Of a stretch of 34,284 bases of DNA, positions 15,387-23,999 are shown piece by piece. A model generated the notes under the pieces. The model had not been told where the DNA came from, did not search any database, and saw only the letters and a list, made by a program, of their open reading frames with translations. How positions within the stretch are numbered: position 1 is the first letter of the stretch; each line of letters begins with the position of its first letter. Origin of the DNA: Candidatus Kerfeldbacteria bacterium. Its GTDB lineage: Bacteria > Patescibacteriota > Patescibacteriia > SBBC01. The stretch covers positions 1-34,284 of the forward strand of contig JACQKH010000074.1 in assembly GCA_016204585.1 (NCBI GenBank), given 5' to 3'. The position numbers and the translations under genes are program-made.

Positions 15387-16541
15387 TTATCTTTTGAGAA
15401 AACGCTTGACCTCCCGGAACATCTGGCGTTCTTCGTCGGCGTGAACGACTATGACTTTCGGCTGGCCAGGCAGTCGCAGCTGATTGAGGATTAACTTTCT
15501 GACTGTAGCATTGCGTTCTCCCATGGCGCCAGAAAAAATAATAGCGTCGACTCTTCCCAAGATGACCGCGTATCCACCAAGATATTTCTTAAGTCTCTGC
15601 TGGAAAACTTGCAGGGCCAGCCGGGCTCGTTTCTTCTGTGCGCTGGTCGGCCTAAGGGAAGTCGCGAAGCCGCGCACTGCGTACCCGGCCGCGGCCAACA
15701 CTTCCCGCATGTCAGAAGTAAAACCGGTCAGACCGCGCAGCCCGCTTCGCTCATTCAGCATGGTGGCAAGTTGCCGCCATGACCAGCCTTGTTCCAACAG
15801 GTACAGCAGAATTCCGGGGTCCAGATCGCCAGCCCGTTTGGCCATGACCAAGCCGGCCAGCGGGGTAAAGCCCATGGAGGTGTCAACCGGTTTACCATGT
15901 TTGATGGCGGCAACTGAACTGCCCGCGCCGAGGTGGACAGACAGAAGACGCAGGGATCGAAGCGGCCGTCGCAATGTCCGGGCGGCCAATTGAGCGGCGG
16001 CGGAATGACTAAATCCATGAAAGCCGATTTTTCTGATGCCGTAACGCGAGGCGATGCGATCATCAATGGCGTAGGTACGGGCCGCCGCCGGCAGATCAGC
16101 AAAGTAGGCCGTATCGAAGCAGGCGATATTCGTCAGCGGGTAGGATGGCCTTAACTCTTTGAACACCGCCAGGGCTGGTGGGTTATGTAGCGGCGCCAGC
16201 GGAATGGCGCGCTCGATCGCTCGTTCAACCGCCGCTGAAATTCGCACCGTTCTCGAGTACGGCGGGGCCACCACAATCCGATGGCCAATGGCCAGCAGGC
16301 CGGAGCGAGTGATTCCTTGATCAGCCAGAATTTTCATTAACATCTTGGCAGCCTGACGATGAGTGATGCCACGCCGAAGCTTGGTCTGGCGACGCGTCCT
16401 AATGATATGGTAGCTCAGCCGTTCGTTCGGTGTGCCGATCTCCGCGAACTCTCCGCCACCAATCCAATCTCCCTTCGGCCATCGATAAAGGGCGAACTTC
16501 AACGATGAGCTACCAGCGTTGCAGACTAAAACTAATTTCAT
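15387..16541 (-). CDS. ackA: acetate kinase
   Basis: Internal ATG 16541 gives MKLVLVCNAGSSSLKFALYRW; GHRIVVAPPYS, FDTAYFADLPAAARTYAID, RYGIRKIGFHGFSHSAAA, SVHLGAGSSVAAIKHGKPVDTSMGFTPLAGLVMAKRAGDLDPG. Confidence 0.95.
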   Translation of the reverse strand: MKLVLVCNAGSSSLKFALYRWPKGDWIGGGEFAEIGTPNERLSYHIIRTRRQTKLRRGITHRQAAKMLMKILADQGITRSGLLAIGHRIVVAPPYSRTVRISAAVERAIERAIPLAPLHNPPALAVFKELRPSYPLTNIACFDTAYFADLPAAARTYAIDDRIASRYGIRKIGFHGFSHSAAAQLAARTLRRPLRSLRLLSVHLGAGSSVAAIKHGKPVDTSMGFTPLAGLVMAKRAGDLDPGILLYLLEQGWSWRQLATMLNERSGLRGLTGFTSDMREVLAAAGYAVRGFATSLRPTSAQKKRARLALQVFQQRLKKYLGGYAVILGRVDAIIFSGAMGERNATVRKLILNQLRLPGQPKVIVVHADEERQMFREVKRFLKR

Positions 16542-17107
16542 ATCAGCACTTCCCCGACGACATTGCCCACAATTCCGGCGGCCTTCGCTTCGTCCGTATC
16601 GATATGCAATCGCCAGGTGTAACTGGGGTGAGTTTTTATCAAGACCTTGTCGAAAATCAGACCGCGATCGCCGGGCAGTCGGACGCGGACCATCGAATCC
16701 GGTTGTAAACCGTAGCGCTGACAATCATCGGCGGTGGCATGGATGTGTCGCCGTTGAATGATCGCCCCTTGGTGCAAAACGACCGTACCGCGCGGCCCAA
16801 TCAGCGTCACCCCGGCGCTTCCCGACAGCTCGCCTGAGTTTCGAAGTGGCGGATTGATACCCAAACATCGGGCATCGTTGAGGGCCAGCTCCACCTGGGT
16901 GTCCGAGCGCAACGGACCGACTACGCGAACGTTTTCAATTGTTCCTTTCGGACCCTGAAGCGTGATAGTTTCGACGGCGGCAAATTGCGGTGTCTGGGAA
17001 ATCAAGCGGAGTTGATGCAACGAAACGTCCGGTCCGAACAGGGCCTGAAATTCAGGCTGACTCAAGTGGACGTGGCGATTTGAGACTTCAACGACGACGC
17101 TAATCAT
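16538..17107 (-). CDS. pduL: phosphate propanoyl/acetyltransferase PduL-like
   Basis: 189 aa; VEVSNRHVHLSQPEFQALFG, VGPLRSDTQVELALNDARCLGINPPLRNSGELSGSAGVTLIGPRG, IIQRRHIHATADDCQRYGL. Confidence 0.93.
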   Translation of the reverse strand: MISVVVEVSNRHVHLSQPEFQALFGPDVSLHQLRLISQTPQFAAVETITLQGPKGTIENVRVVGPLRSDTQVELALNDARCLGINPPLRNSGELSGSAGVTLIGPRGTVVLHQGAIIQRRHIHATADDCQRYGLQPDSMVRVRLPGDRGLIFDKVLIKTHPSYTWRLHIDTDEAKAAGIVGNVVGEVLI

Positions 17108-18681
17108 AGGAGTTTACTAAAGCTCCGACCGGTCATATCGGGCGGGATCGGCAGACCTTCCAGATCCAACAGGGTCGGCGCGATGTCAGCCAGCAGCCCG
17201 CTCGGCGTGATCGAACTTAAATCCGCGGAACGACGGCCGCGCCCCTCCCACGATTTCCCAACCAGCACGAATGGTACCGGGTTGGCGGTATGCTCTTTAT
17301 TGATGAAACCGGTGGTCAGGTTGAGTTCTTCTTCGGCGTTCCCGTGATCAGCGGTTACCACCAGTAATCCGTCAACACCGAGAACGGCGCCGGCCAAGCG
17401 TTCCAACTGGCTATCGATAGCCTCGATTGCCTTGACGGTGGCCGGCATGTTTCCGGTATGCCCGACCATGTCGGCGTTGGCGTAGTTCATCACCATAAAC
17501 CCGTAGTTGGCATTGCTAATTTCCTTGATGGCCCGCTCGGTCATTTCCCGAGCGCTCATTTCCGGTTTCTGATCGTAGGTCGATACCGATGGCGATGGAG
17601 TGAGAATTCGATCCTCCCCGGGGAAAGGCGTTTCCATTCCACCGTTGAAAAAAAAGGTAACGTGGGCGTACTTCTCCGTCTCCGCAATGTGGACCTGCTT
17701 CTCGCCCAAATCACTAATCACTTTGGCCAGAGGGTTGGTAACTATTTCAGGCGGAAAAGCTATCAGCACCGGTAAGTTCTGTTCGTACTCGGTCATCGTC
17801 ACAAAGGTTAAGTGACGCAGGTACGGACGGTCGAATTTCATGAATCCCGGTAGGACAAAGGCCTTGGTCAGCTGGCGAGCCCGATCGGCGCGAAAGTTGA
17901 AAAAGACGACGCTGTCGCCCTCGCCCACCAACGTCCGAGGTTGGCCGTTGGCTTTGGTGATGACAACCGGCACAAACTCCTCGTCGTATACCCCTCGTTC
18001 GTAAGACGTCCGAATGGCCGTTAGGGCGTCACCGAAGTTCTCCGTTGAGATGCCCTCGGTCATGGCCTGGTATGTTTTACCAATCCGATCCCATCGGTTA
18101 TCTCGATCCATCGCCCAGTACCGGCCGCTGACAGTGGCAACCTGACCGAGTCCTAAAGCGCGGAGTTTTGACTCGAGCTTAACCACAAAGGCCTCGCCGC
18201 TGTTATGCGGGGTGTCCCGACCGTCCAGGATGACGTGAACGAAGACTTCTGTTAACTTCTCCTTAGCCGCCAACTCCAGCAAGGCATAGGCGTGTTCATT
18301 GAAACTGTGAATTCCGCCGGAACTTAAAAGTCCGACCAGATGAAGTGATCCCTTCGTAGCCCGCACGTGCTTGATTGCCTCGAGAAAGGCTGACCGCTGG
18401 TAAAAACTGCCGTCCAGGATGGCGCGATTGATTCGCGGTAAATCACGAAAAATTATTTTGCCGGCGCCAATATTCATATGCCCTACCTCGGAGTTACCCA
18501 TTTCCCCCCAGGGCAGTCCGACCGATTCGCCGGATGCTTGCAGCGTCACGGACGGATAGGTGGTTAAGAATCGATCCCAGGTCGGCGTGGTCGCTAGAGC
18601 GATCGCATTACCGCGGTTTTTCGGAGCCACTCCCCAACCGTCGAGTACGGCCAAGACGAGAGGACGAATTTTAAGCGCCAT
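17104..18681 (-). CDS. gpmI: 2,3-bisphosphoglycerate-independent phosphoglycerate mutase (copy 1)
   Basis: 525 aa; LDGWGVAPKNRGNAI, MGNSEVGHMNIGAGKII, HVILDGRDTPHNSG, GRYWAMDRDNRWDR, FFNFRADRARQLTKAF, HVTFFFNGG, VTADHGNAEE. Confidence 0.95.
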   Translation of the reverse strand: MALKIRPLVLAVLDGWGVAPKNRGNAIALATTPTWDRFLTTYPSVTLQASGESVGLPWGEMGNSEVGHMNIGAGKIIFRDLPRINRAILDGSFYQRSAFLEAIKHVRATKGSLHLVGLLSSGGIHSFNEHAYALLELAAKEKLTEVFVHVILDGRDTPHNSGEAFVVKLESKLRALGLGQVATVSGRYWAMDRDNRWDRIGKTYQAMTEGISTENFGDALTAIRTSYERGVYDEEFVPVVITKANGQPRTLVGEGDSVVFFNFRADRARQLTKAFVLPGFMKFDRPYLRHLTFVTMTEYEQNLPVLIAFPPEIVTNPLAKVISDLGEKQVHIAETEKYAHVTFFFNGGMETPFPGEDRILTPSPSVSTYDQKPEMSAREMTERAIKEISNANYGFMVMNYANADMVGHTGNMPATVKAIEAIDSQLERLAGAVLGVDGLLVVTADHGNAEEELNLTTGFINKEHTANPVPFVLVGKSWEGRGRRSADLSSITPSGLLADIAPTLLDLEGLPIPPDMTGRSFSKLL

Positions 18682-20236
18682 GTGATGTGGCGACTAAGGA
18701 AATCCCAGTCATCATTATTGACTTCGGCCTGCCCAGTAAATCCAAGAGCGTCGGCGCCACGTCAGCTAGTCTTCCGCCTTTCCTAAATTTGACGTTCAGG
18801 GGTGAATTCGTGACTAGCACAAAAGGCACTGGGTTGTTGGTATGTTCGGTATTGACTGTCTTCCCGTCGTCAGCCAACATGCTCTCCGCGTTTCCATGAT
18901 CGGCGGTGATGACCATGGTGCCGTCGCGCTCCGCCACTGCTCGGCGAATCTGACCAAGACACTGGTCAACGACTTCGATCGCCTGGACCGTGGCTTTGAG
19001 GTTGCCGGTATGGCCGAGCATATCCGGATTGGCAAAGTTCAAGACAATCACGTCATGACGCCCTTGGGCGAGGTCCTTGACCACATAGTCCGCAATCTCC
19101 CGCGCGCTCATGACTGGCGATCGGTCGTAAGAATGGATGCCTGGTGAAGGAATAAGCTGGCGGTCCTCGCCGACGACCGGGTGGTCGTATCCGCCGTTGA
19201 AAAAGAAAGTGACGTGGGCGAATTTTTCGCCTTCGCCTACATATAGTTGTCTCAACGGATGGAATAAGAAAGGCAAGGTGTTTCGAAGGTCCTGCGACGG
19301 AAAGGCGGTATAGATCTCTCCCAGGTCAGGACCGAAGTCCGTCATCGCCACGAACAGCAAATTGGTTGGAAAATTGACTCGGCGGAAGGCCCCCCGATTT
19401 AACTTGACGAAGTGCTTCTGAACGAAGGCTTTGGTCAGCTGGCGGGCGCGGTCGGAACGGAGGTTGAAAAAAATGACCGAATCGTTTTTGCGAATGCGAT
19501 TCTGATGTCGCGGACCGATGACGGTGGGGGCAATGAACTCATCGGTTTGTCCCTTGGTATATGCCTCGTCGATCGCCGCGGCGGCCGTCGGTGCTTGGCG
19601 ACCTTTGCCGGCGACCATCGCTTCGTAAGCCCGCTTGGTGCGAGACCATATCTTATTGCGATCCATGGCGTAGAATCTTCCCACCACGGTGGCGATCTTT
19701 TCCCGGTCGGAGAGCATCGCCGCCAAGCGCCGAAGGATGTTAATTCCGGAACGCGGCGGTGAGTCTCGTCCGTCCGTAAACACATGAAGCCGGACCGCTG
19801 GGACGTCCATGTTCCGACCAAGCGTCAGCAAGGCTAACAGATGGTCAGGGTCGGCGTGACCACTTTGGTCGGAAGACAATAAACCCATCAAATGTAGCTG
19901 CGAACGGTATTTTCGGACATGATGGATGGCGGCCCGCCAGGCAGGATTCTTGAAGAAACTTCCGTCATTAATGCTCTTGGAGATCCTGACCGAATCCTGT
20001 TCGACCAGGCGTCCAGCGCCGATGTTCATATGACCAGCTTCGGAATTGCCCGCCTGACGGGCGGGAAGTCCGACGTCAGTACCGGCGGCCGCTAGCAGGG
20101 CGTGCGGATACCGGCGGATGAGCTCATCGAAAACTGGCGTGTTGGCCAGGGTGATGGCGTTTCCTGGTCCGGCTGGGGCGCTTCCCCACCCGTCGAGAAT
20201 CACCAGCACCAGCGGCGTCCGAACAAGCGGTTTCAT
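18671..20236 (-). CDS. gpmI: 2,3-bisphosphoglycerate-independent phosphoglycerate mutase (copy 2, divergent)
   Basis: 521 aa; LDGWGSAPAGPGNAI, AGNSEAGHMNIGAGRLV, HVFTDGRDSPPRSG, GRFYAMDRNKIWSR, FFNLRSDRARQLTKAF, HVTFFFNGG, ITADHGNAES. Confidence 0.95.
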   Translation of the reverse strand: MKPLVRTPLVLVILDGWGSAPAGPGNAITLANTPVFDELIRRYPHALLAAAGTDVGLPARQAGNSEAGHMNIGAGRLVEQDSVRISKSINDGSFFKNPAWRAAIHHVRKYRSQLHLMGLLSSDQSGHADPDHLLALLTLGRNMDVPAVRLHVFTDGRDSPPRSGINILRRLAAMLSDREKIATVVGRFYAMDRNKIWSRTKRAYEAMVAGKGRQAPTAAAAIDEAYTKGQTDEFIAPTVIGPRHQNRIRKNDSVIFFNLRSDRARQLTKAFVQKHFVKLNRGAFRRVNFPTNLLFVAMTDFGPDLGEIYTAFPSQDLRNTLPFLFHPLRQLYVGEGEKFAHVTFFFNGGYDHPVVGEDRQLIPSPGIHSYDRSPVMSAREIADYVVKDLAQGRHDVIVLNFANPDMLGHTGNLKATVQAIEVVDQCLGQIRRAVAERDGTMVITADHGNAESMLADDGKTVNTEHTNNPVPFVLVTNSPLNVKFRKGGRLADVAPTLLDLLGRPKSIMMTGISLVATSHGA

Positions 20237-21492
20237 GCACCAACCTCGGCGGCGATTTCCAATAGACGATTGTACTTGGCCAGCCGCTCACTGCGCATGA
20301 GCGAGCCCGCTTTCAGGTACTCGCTGCCGATGGCCACCGCCAGGTCAGCAATGAAGTCATCACAGGTTTCACCGGATCGGTGGGAGACGACACACTGGTA
20401 GCCATTGCGTCGGGCGGTGGCAATCGTCTCCATGGTCTCAGTCAGAGTACCCACTTGATTCGGTTTGATCAGGATGGCGTTGGCCGCCCGGGATTTGATG
20501 CCCTGGTTTAGACGATCACGCTGGGTGGCGAAAAGGTCATCGCCGATGATCGTGATTTTCTTTCCCAGACGTTCGGTCAACAACTTCCAGCTATCCCAAT
20601 CGTCCTCGGCCAGTCCATCTTCCAAAGTCTTAATCGGATATTTGGCAACCAGCTCCTGGTATAACGAGATGAGTTCGGCGGCGGTCATCGCCCTAACCTC
20701 GGGTTGCAAGAGATATATTTTTCGCTCGATCGAGTAAAATTCGCTGGCTGCCACGTCGAGGCCGAAATTGACGTCGTCTCCTAGACGGAGGTCGGAGCGC
20801 GCCACCGCCTGCGACAAAAACTCCAATCCCTGCTCATTGCTCTCCAACATCGGCGCGAATCCGCCTTCATCACCCACCAAAATCCGGTCGCCGTGATGCC
20901 GAAGAATTTCTCGCAGTTCGTCAATGATTCGGGCTGTTCGTTCGATTTGAGCGGCGTACGTTTTTCCGCCAGCCAAAACTTGGTATTCCTGGAAAGAAAT
21001 GTTGTTATCGGCGTGCTTGGCGCCGTTCAACACGTTGCACATCGGTCGAGGAAACTTATCCGGCCTGGGCAGACCGAATGATTTTTGCAGATACTGGTAG
21101 AGAGGAAGTCGTGAAAAAATACTGGCCGTCCGGGCCGCGGCCAACGAGACGCTCAAAATTGAGTTGGCCCCTAAATTCGAACGGTCAGGAGTACCGTCTA
21201 GTTCAATAAGTTTATGATCGATCGCTGGTTGATCGTCCACCCGCATCCCAATCAGCGCCTGGCCAATCGTCCCGTTAACACGGGCAACTGCTTTCCGTAC
21301 GCCCTTGCCAGCGAAGCGTTCCGCCAAATCTCGAAGTTCAAGCGCTTCATGCGCGCCGGTTGAAACGCCGGCCGGCACCGAGGCTGCGCCGCGCTGGCCA
21401 TCGGTTAGCACCACCGTCGCGCGGACGGTCGGCTCGCCTCTAGAATCGAGGACTTCATGAGCCATGACGTGGTCAATGGTTGGATGTGCCAT
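20233..21492 (-). CDS. eno: enolase
   Basis: Listed ORF to 21546; start MAHPTIDHVMAHEVLDSRGEPTVRATV at 21492 sits 1 nt after the pgk stop. VGDEGGFAPML, LEDGLAEDDWDSWKLL, GDDLFATQ, ILIKPNQVGTLTET, VVSHRSGET. Confidence 0.96.
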   Translation of the reverse strand: MAHPTIDHVMAHEVLDSRGEPTVRATVVLTDGQRGAASVPAGVSTGAHEALELRDLAERFAGKGVRKAVARVNGTIGQALIGMRVDDQPAIDHKLIELDGTPDRSNLGANSILSVSLAAARTASIFSRLPLYQYLQKSFGLPRPDKFPRPMCNVLNGAKHADNNISFQEYQVLAGGKTYAAQIERTARIIDELREILRHHGDRILVGDEGGFAPMLESNEQGLEFLSQAVARSDLRLGDDVNFGLDVAASEFYSIERKIYLLQPEVRAMTAAELISLYQELVAKYPIKTLEDGLAEDDWDSWKLLTERLGKKITIIGDDLFATQRDRLNQGIKSRAANAILIKPNQVGTLTETMETIATARRNGYQCVVSHRSGETCDDFIADLAVAIGSEYLKAGSLMRSERLAKYNRLLEIAAEVGA

Positions 21493-21493
21493 G

Positions 21494-22654
21494 TTACTGC
21501 CTGACCAGTTCAACGCCCGGAAGTTTTCGTCCCTCCAGGAATTCAATCATCGCCCCGCCGCCGGTTGAAATAAAGTCCACCTGGTTAAGCAATCGCTGTG
21601 ACCGCAGGGCGTCAACCGTCTCGCCGCCGCCCACAACGGAGAAGGCCCGGCTGCTGGCCACCGCTCGGCCCATGGCTTTAGTTCCCCCGTCGTATGGGCG
21701 ACGTTCGTATTTCCCCATCGGGCCGTTCCAGACGACTGTCCGGGCGGTGGTCAGGATGTTTTGAAAAAGCTTAATGGTGTCTGGTCCAATATCAGAAATG
21801 ACCTCACCGGGTCGCACCGCGCCGGCCGCCCGGATGACCGGTCGGCCGGTCGGTCGAGCCACCACCAGGTCAACCGGAATGTGCAGTTTCGGATCGGTCA
21901 GGTGCAGCGCCTTGACTTTTCGCACCATCGCCGGTTCACTAAGAGATCTGCCGATCTGCAGACCCTGCGCTTGGAGAATAGTGTTGGCCAGCGCGCCGCC
22001 CAACAAAAGATTATCCACGCGTCGAAGCAGCGAACTGATTATGCCGAGCTTCGTCGAAATCTTCGCTCCGCCGAGTAGCGCGACCAATGGACGCTGCGGT
22101 TGACCGAGTACTTTGGACAAGGTGCTGACTTCGGCGCACAGCTGTAAACCGGCATAGCTGGGAAGGTATTTGCCAACCCCCACGATGGAGGCGTGGCGGC
22201 GGTGGGCCGAGCCGAAACTCTCTAGCACGAACACGTCAGCCAGCCGACTGAGGGCTTTGGCAAATGACGGACTGTTTCGCTCTTCACCTGGATAAAAGCG
22301 AGTGTTCTCCAGCAGGACGATCTCACCGGCGTTCATTTTCTTGACCGCGGCTTCGACTGGCGGTCCGATACAATCAGACAGCGCCGTAACCTGACGACCG
22401 AGAGCCCGCCGCAAGAGCGGAGCTAGTACCTTGGTTCTAAGAGCGGACACCACTCGACCGCCGGGCCGTCCCAGGTGAGTGGCCAGGACAATTTTAGCCC
22501 GGCGTTTTTGCAACAACTTTAAGGTCGGAATCACCGCCCGAATTCTCGAATCGTCAACCACCCGACCAGCGCGATCCCTTGCCACGTTCAGTTCGGCGGT
22601 TACCAATACCCGTTTCCCCTTAACGTTCGCACTGCGAACTGAACGGCATTTCAT
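21494..22654 (-). CDS. pgk: phosphoglycerate kinase
   Basis: 386 aa; KRVLVTAELNVARD, VLATHLGRPGG, VLLENTRFYPGEE, SFGSAHRRHASIVGVGKYLPSYAG, LLGGAKISTKLG, VWNGPMGKYE, VVGGGETVDAL. Confidence 0.95.
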   Translation of the reverse strand: MKCRSVRSANVKGKRVLVTAELNVARDRAGRVVDDSRIRAVIPTLKLLQKRRAKIVLATHLGRPGGRVVSALRTKVLAPLLRRALGRQVTALSDCIGPPVEAAVKKMNAGEIVLLENTRFYPGEERNSPSFAKALSRLADVFVLESFGSAHRRHASIVGVGKYLPSYAGLQLCAEVSTLSKVLGQPQRPLVALLGGAKISTKLGIISSLLRRVDNLLLGGALANTILQAQGLQIGRSLSEPAMVRKVKALHLTDPKLHIPVDLVVARPTGRPVIRAAGAVRPGEVISDIGPDTIKLFQNILTTARTVVWNGPMGKYERRPYDGGTKAMGRAVASSRAFSVVGGGETVDALRSQRLLNQVDFISTGGGAMIEFLEGRKLPGVELVRQ

Positions 22655-22660
22655 AGTTTC

Positions 22661-22689
22661 AGTATATCACGCTTGGCCGTCGCGGTCAG
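22661..22689 (-). promoter_or_regulatory. candidate extended -10 promoter for pgk
   Basis: Minus strand CTGACC - 17 bp - TATACT with TGA immediately before the -10; only 6 nt separate the -10 from the pgk ATG. Confidence 0.45.
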
Positions 22690-23951
22690 TCGTTCTTTAA
22701 GTATACTCTGGCGCCCCGAATGAACACGCGCAGCGCCTTGCGGAAACTCATGATCGACATGAAATAGTTCAAATCAATGAGCCGACGCAGAATCCAGGCG
22801 ATCAGTCCTTGTCCGTGTAACAGTCTGGTGCGGGCGATGGCGAACTTGCCGCCCACCGGCACCACGAATCCGAAGTGACGAGGTTGCCACGGCAGCAAAG
22901 GCAGACCGTTGATAGATCGGGCCACATTCTTGGCAACCTGTCGGCCAGCGTCGCTGGCCAGCGGAGCGACTTGCGGAATTGGCTTACCGGTGGCCGGGTC
23001 TATGAACATGACGCAGTCGCCGGCGGCCCAGAGGTTTTCGCTGCCTTTAACTCGCAGCGTCGGCTCAACCGCCACTTGACCGCGGCCAACCGTGGGGATG
23101 TCAAAACTTTTGAGCAGGCGATTGGCTTGGATGCCTCCGCTCCACACCAACAGGTCGAAGGGAATGGCCCGACCGTCTGGCAACTGAACTGCTTGGTTAC
23201 CGATTCGCGCGATTGGTGCGCCGAGCTCGAATCGTGCGCCCAGGCGGGCCAATCGCTGCTGGGCCGCCCGGCTTACGTCAGCGCCGAGTGATTTCAAAAG
23301 GGCATCACTGGCTTCAACGATTGTGACGCCGATGGCGTTCGGCGCAATCACCCTTTGCCGAACTAGCCGACGAATGTATTCCAGCAGTTCGCCGGCGAAT
23401 TCAACGCCGGTGAAACCGCCGCCAGCCACTATAATTTGCCGGGTGGTGCCCGGCGACTGGTTGCTCTTGGCAATAAGAAGGCGAACTTTATCACGAATGG
23501 CCAGGGCGTCCGGAATGTCCCGTAGGGACACGCTGTGCTCCCGCAGACCGGCAATTCCGTAGTCGGTCGGCTCGCTGCCCAAAGCGATCACCAAATGGTC
23601 GTAACCAAAGTCTGGCTCATGACCGCATAGTACACGCTGCCTCTGGCGATCGATGCCGGTCACCGTCGCTTGCATAAAATCAATCTGACGCTTCGTCACC
23701 AGCTCGCCCAACGCTTTCAACCTAATGCACACCCCGCCTTGAAGGTATTGGATGTCTTGCGGCCTAATTTCGAAGTGGGCGGTAGCCACTTCGTACAGGA
23801 GGCCGTGGTAAAGATGGTAACAGTTCTTGTCAACCAGCGTAACATTGTAGTCGCGCCGAAAACCGGGCTCGTTGGCCAGTTGAAGCGCGGCAGACAAACC
23901 GGCAAAACCGCCGCCAAGAATAACAACCTGTTTCCGAAGGTGTGCTTTCAT
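22686..23951 (-). CDS. NAD(P)/FAD-dependent oxidoreductase, type II NADH dehydrogenase-like
   Basis: 421 aa; VVILGGGFAGLSAALQL, LVDKNCYHLYHGLLYEVATAHF, LVIALGSEPTDYGIAGL, IIVAGGGFTGVEFAGEL, LWAAGDCVM; amphipathic basic C-terminus. Confidence 0.88.
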   Translation of the reverse strand: MKAHLRKQVVILGGGFAGLSAALQLANEPGFRRDYNVTLVDKNCYHLYHGLLYEVATAHFEIRPQDIQYLQGGVCIRLKALGELVTKRQIDFMQATVTGIDRQRQRVLCGHEPDFGYDHLVIALGSEPTDYGIAGLREHSVSLRDIPDALAIRDKVRLLIAKSNQSPGTTRQIIVAGGGFTGVEFAGELLEYIRRLVRQRVIAPNAIGVTIVEASDALLKSLGADVSRAAQQRLARLGARFELGAPIARIGNQAVQLPDGRAIPFDLLVWSGGIQANRLLKSFDIPTVGRGQVAVEPTLRVKGSENLWAAGDCVMFIDPATGKPIPQVAPLASDAGRQVAKNVARSINGLPLLPWQPRHFGFVVPVGGKFAIARTRLLHGQGLIAWILRRLIDLNYFMSIMSFRKALRVFIRGARVYLKND

Positions 23952-23960
23952 TTATTGTTA

Positions 23961-23989
23961 ATTCTAACACATTTTTGATAAAAAATCAA
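23961..23989 (-). promoter_or_regulatory. candidate sigma70 promoter upstream of the NDH-2-like gene
   Basis: Minus strand TTGATT - 17 bp - TAGAAT; 9 nt between the -10 and the ATG. Confidence 0.5.
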
Positions 23990-23999
23990 CTTTTACCAA

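Noticed and set aside
17104-20236. Assembly duplication explaining the two gpmI genes
   Set aside because: The two proteins are clearly diverged along their length with distinct insertions, so they are not an assembly copy.
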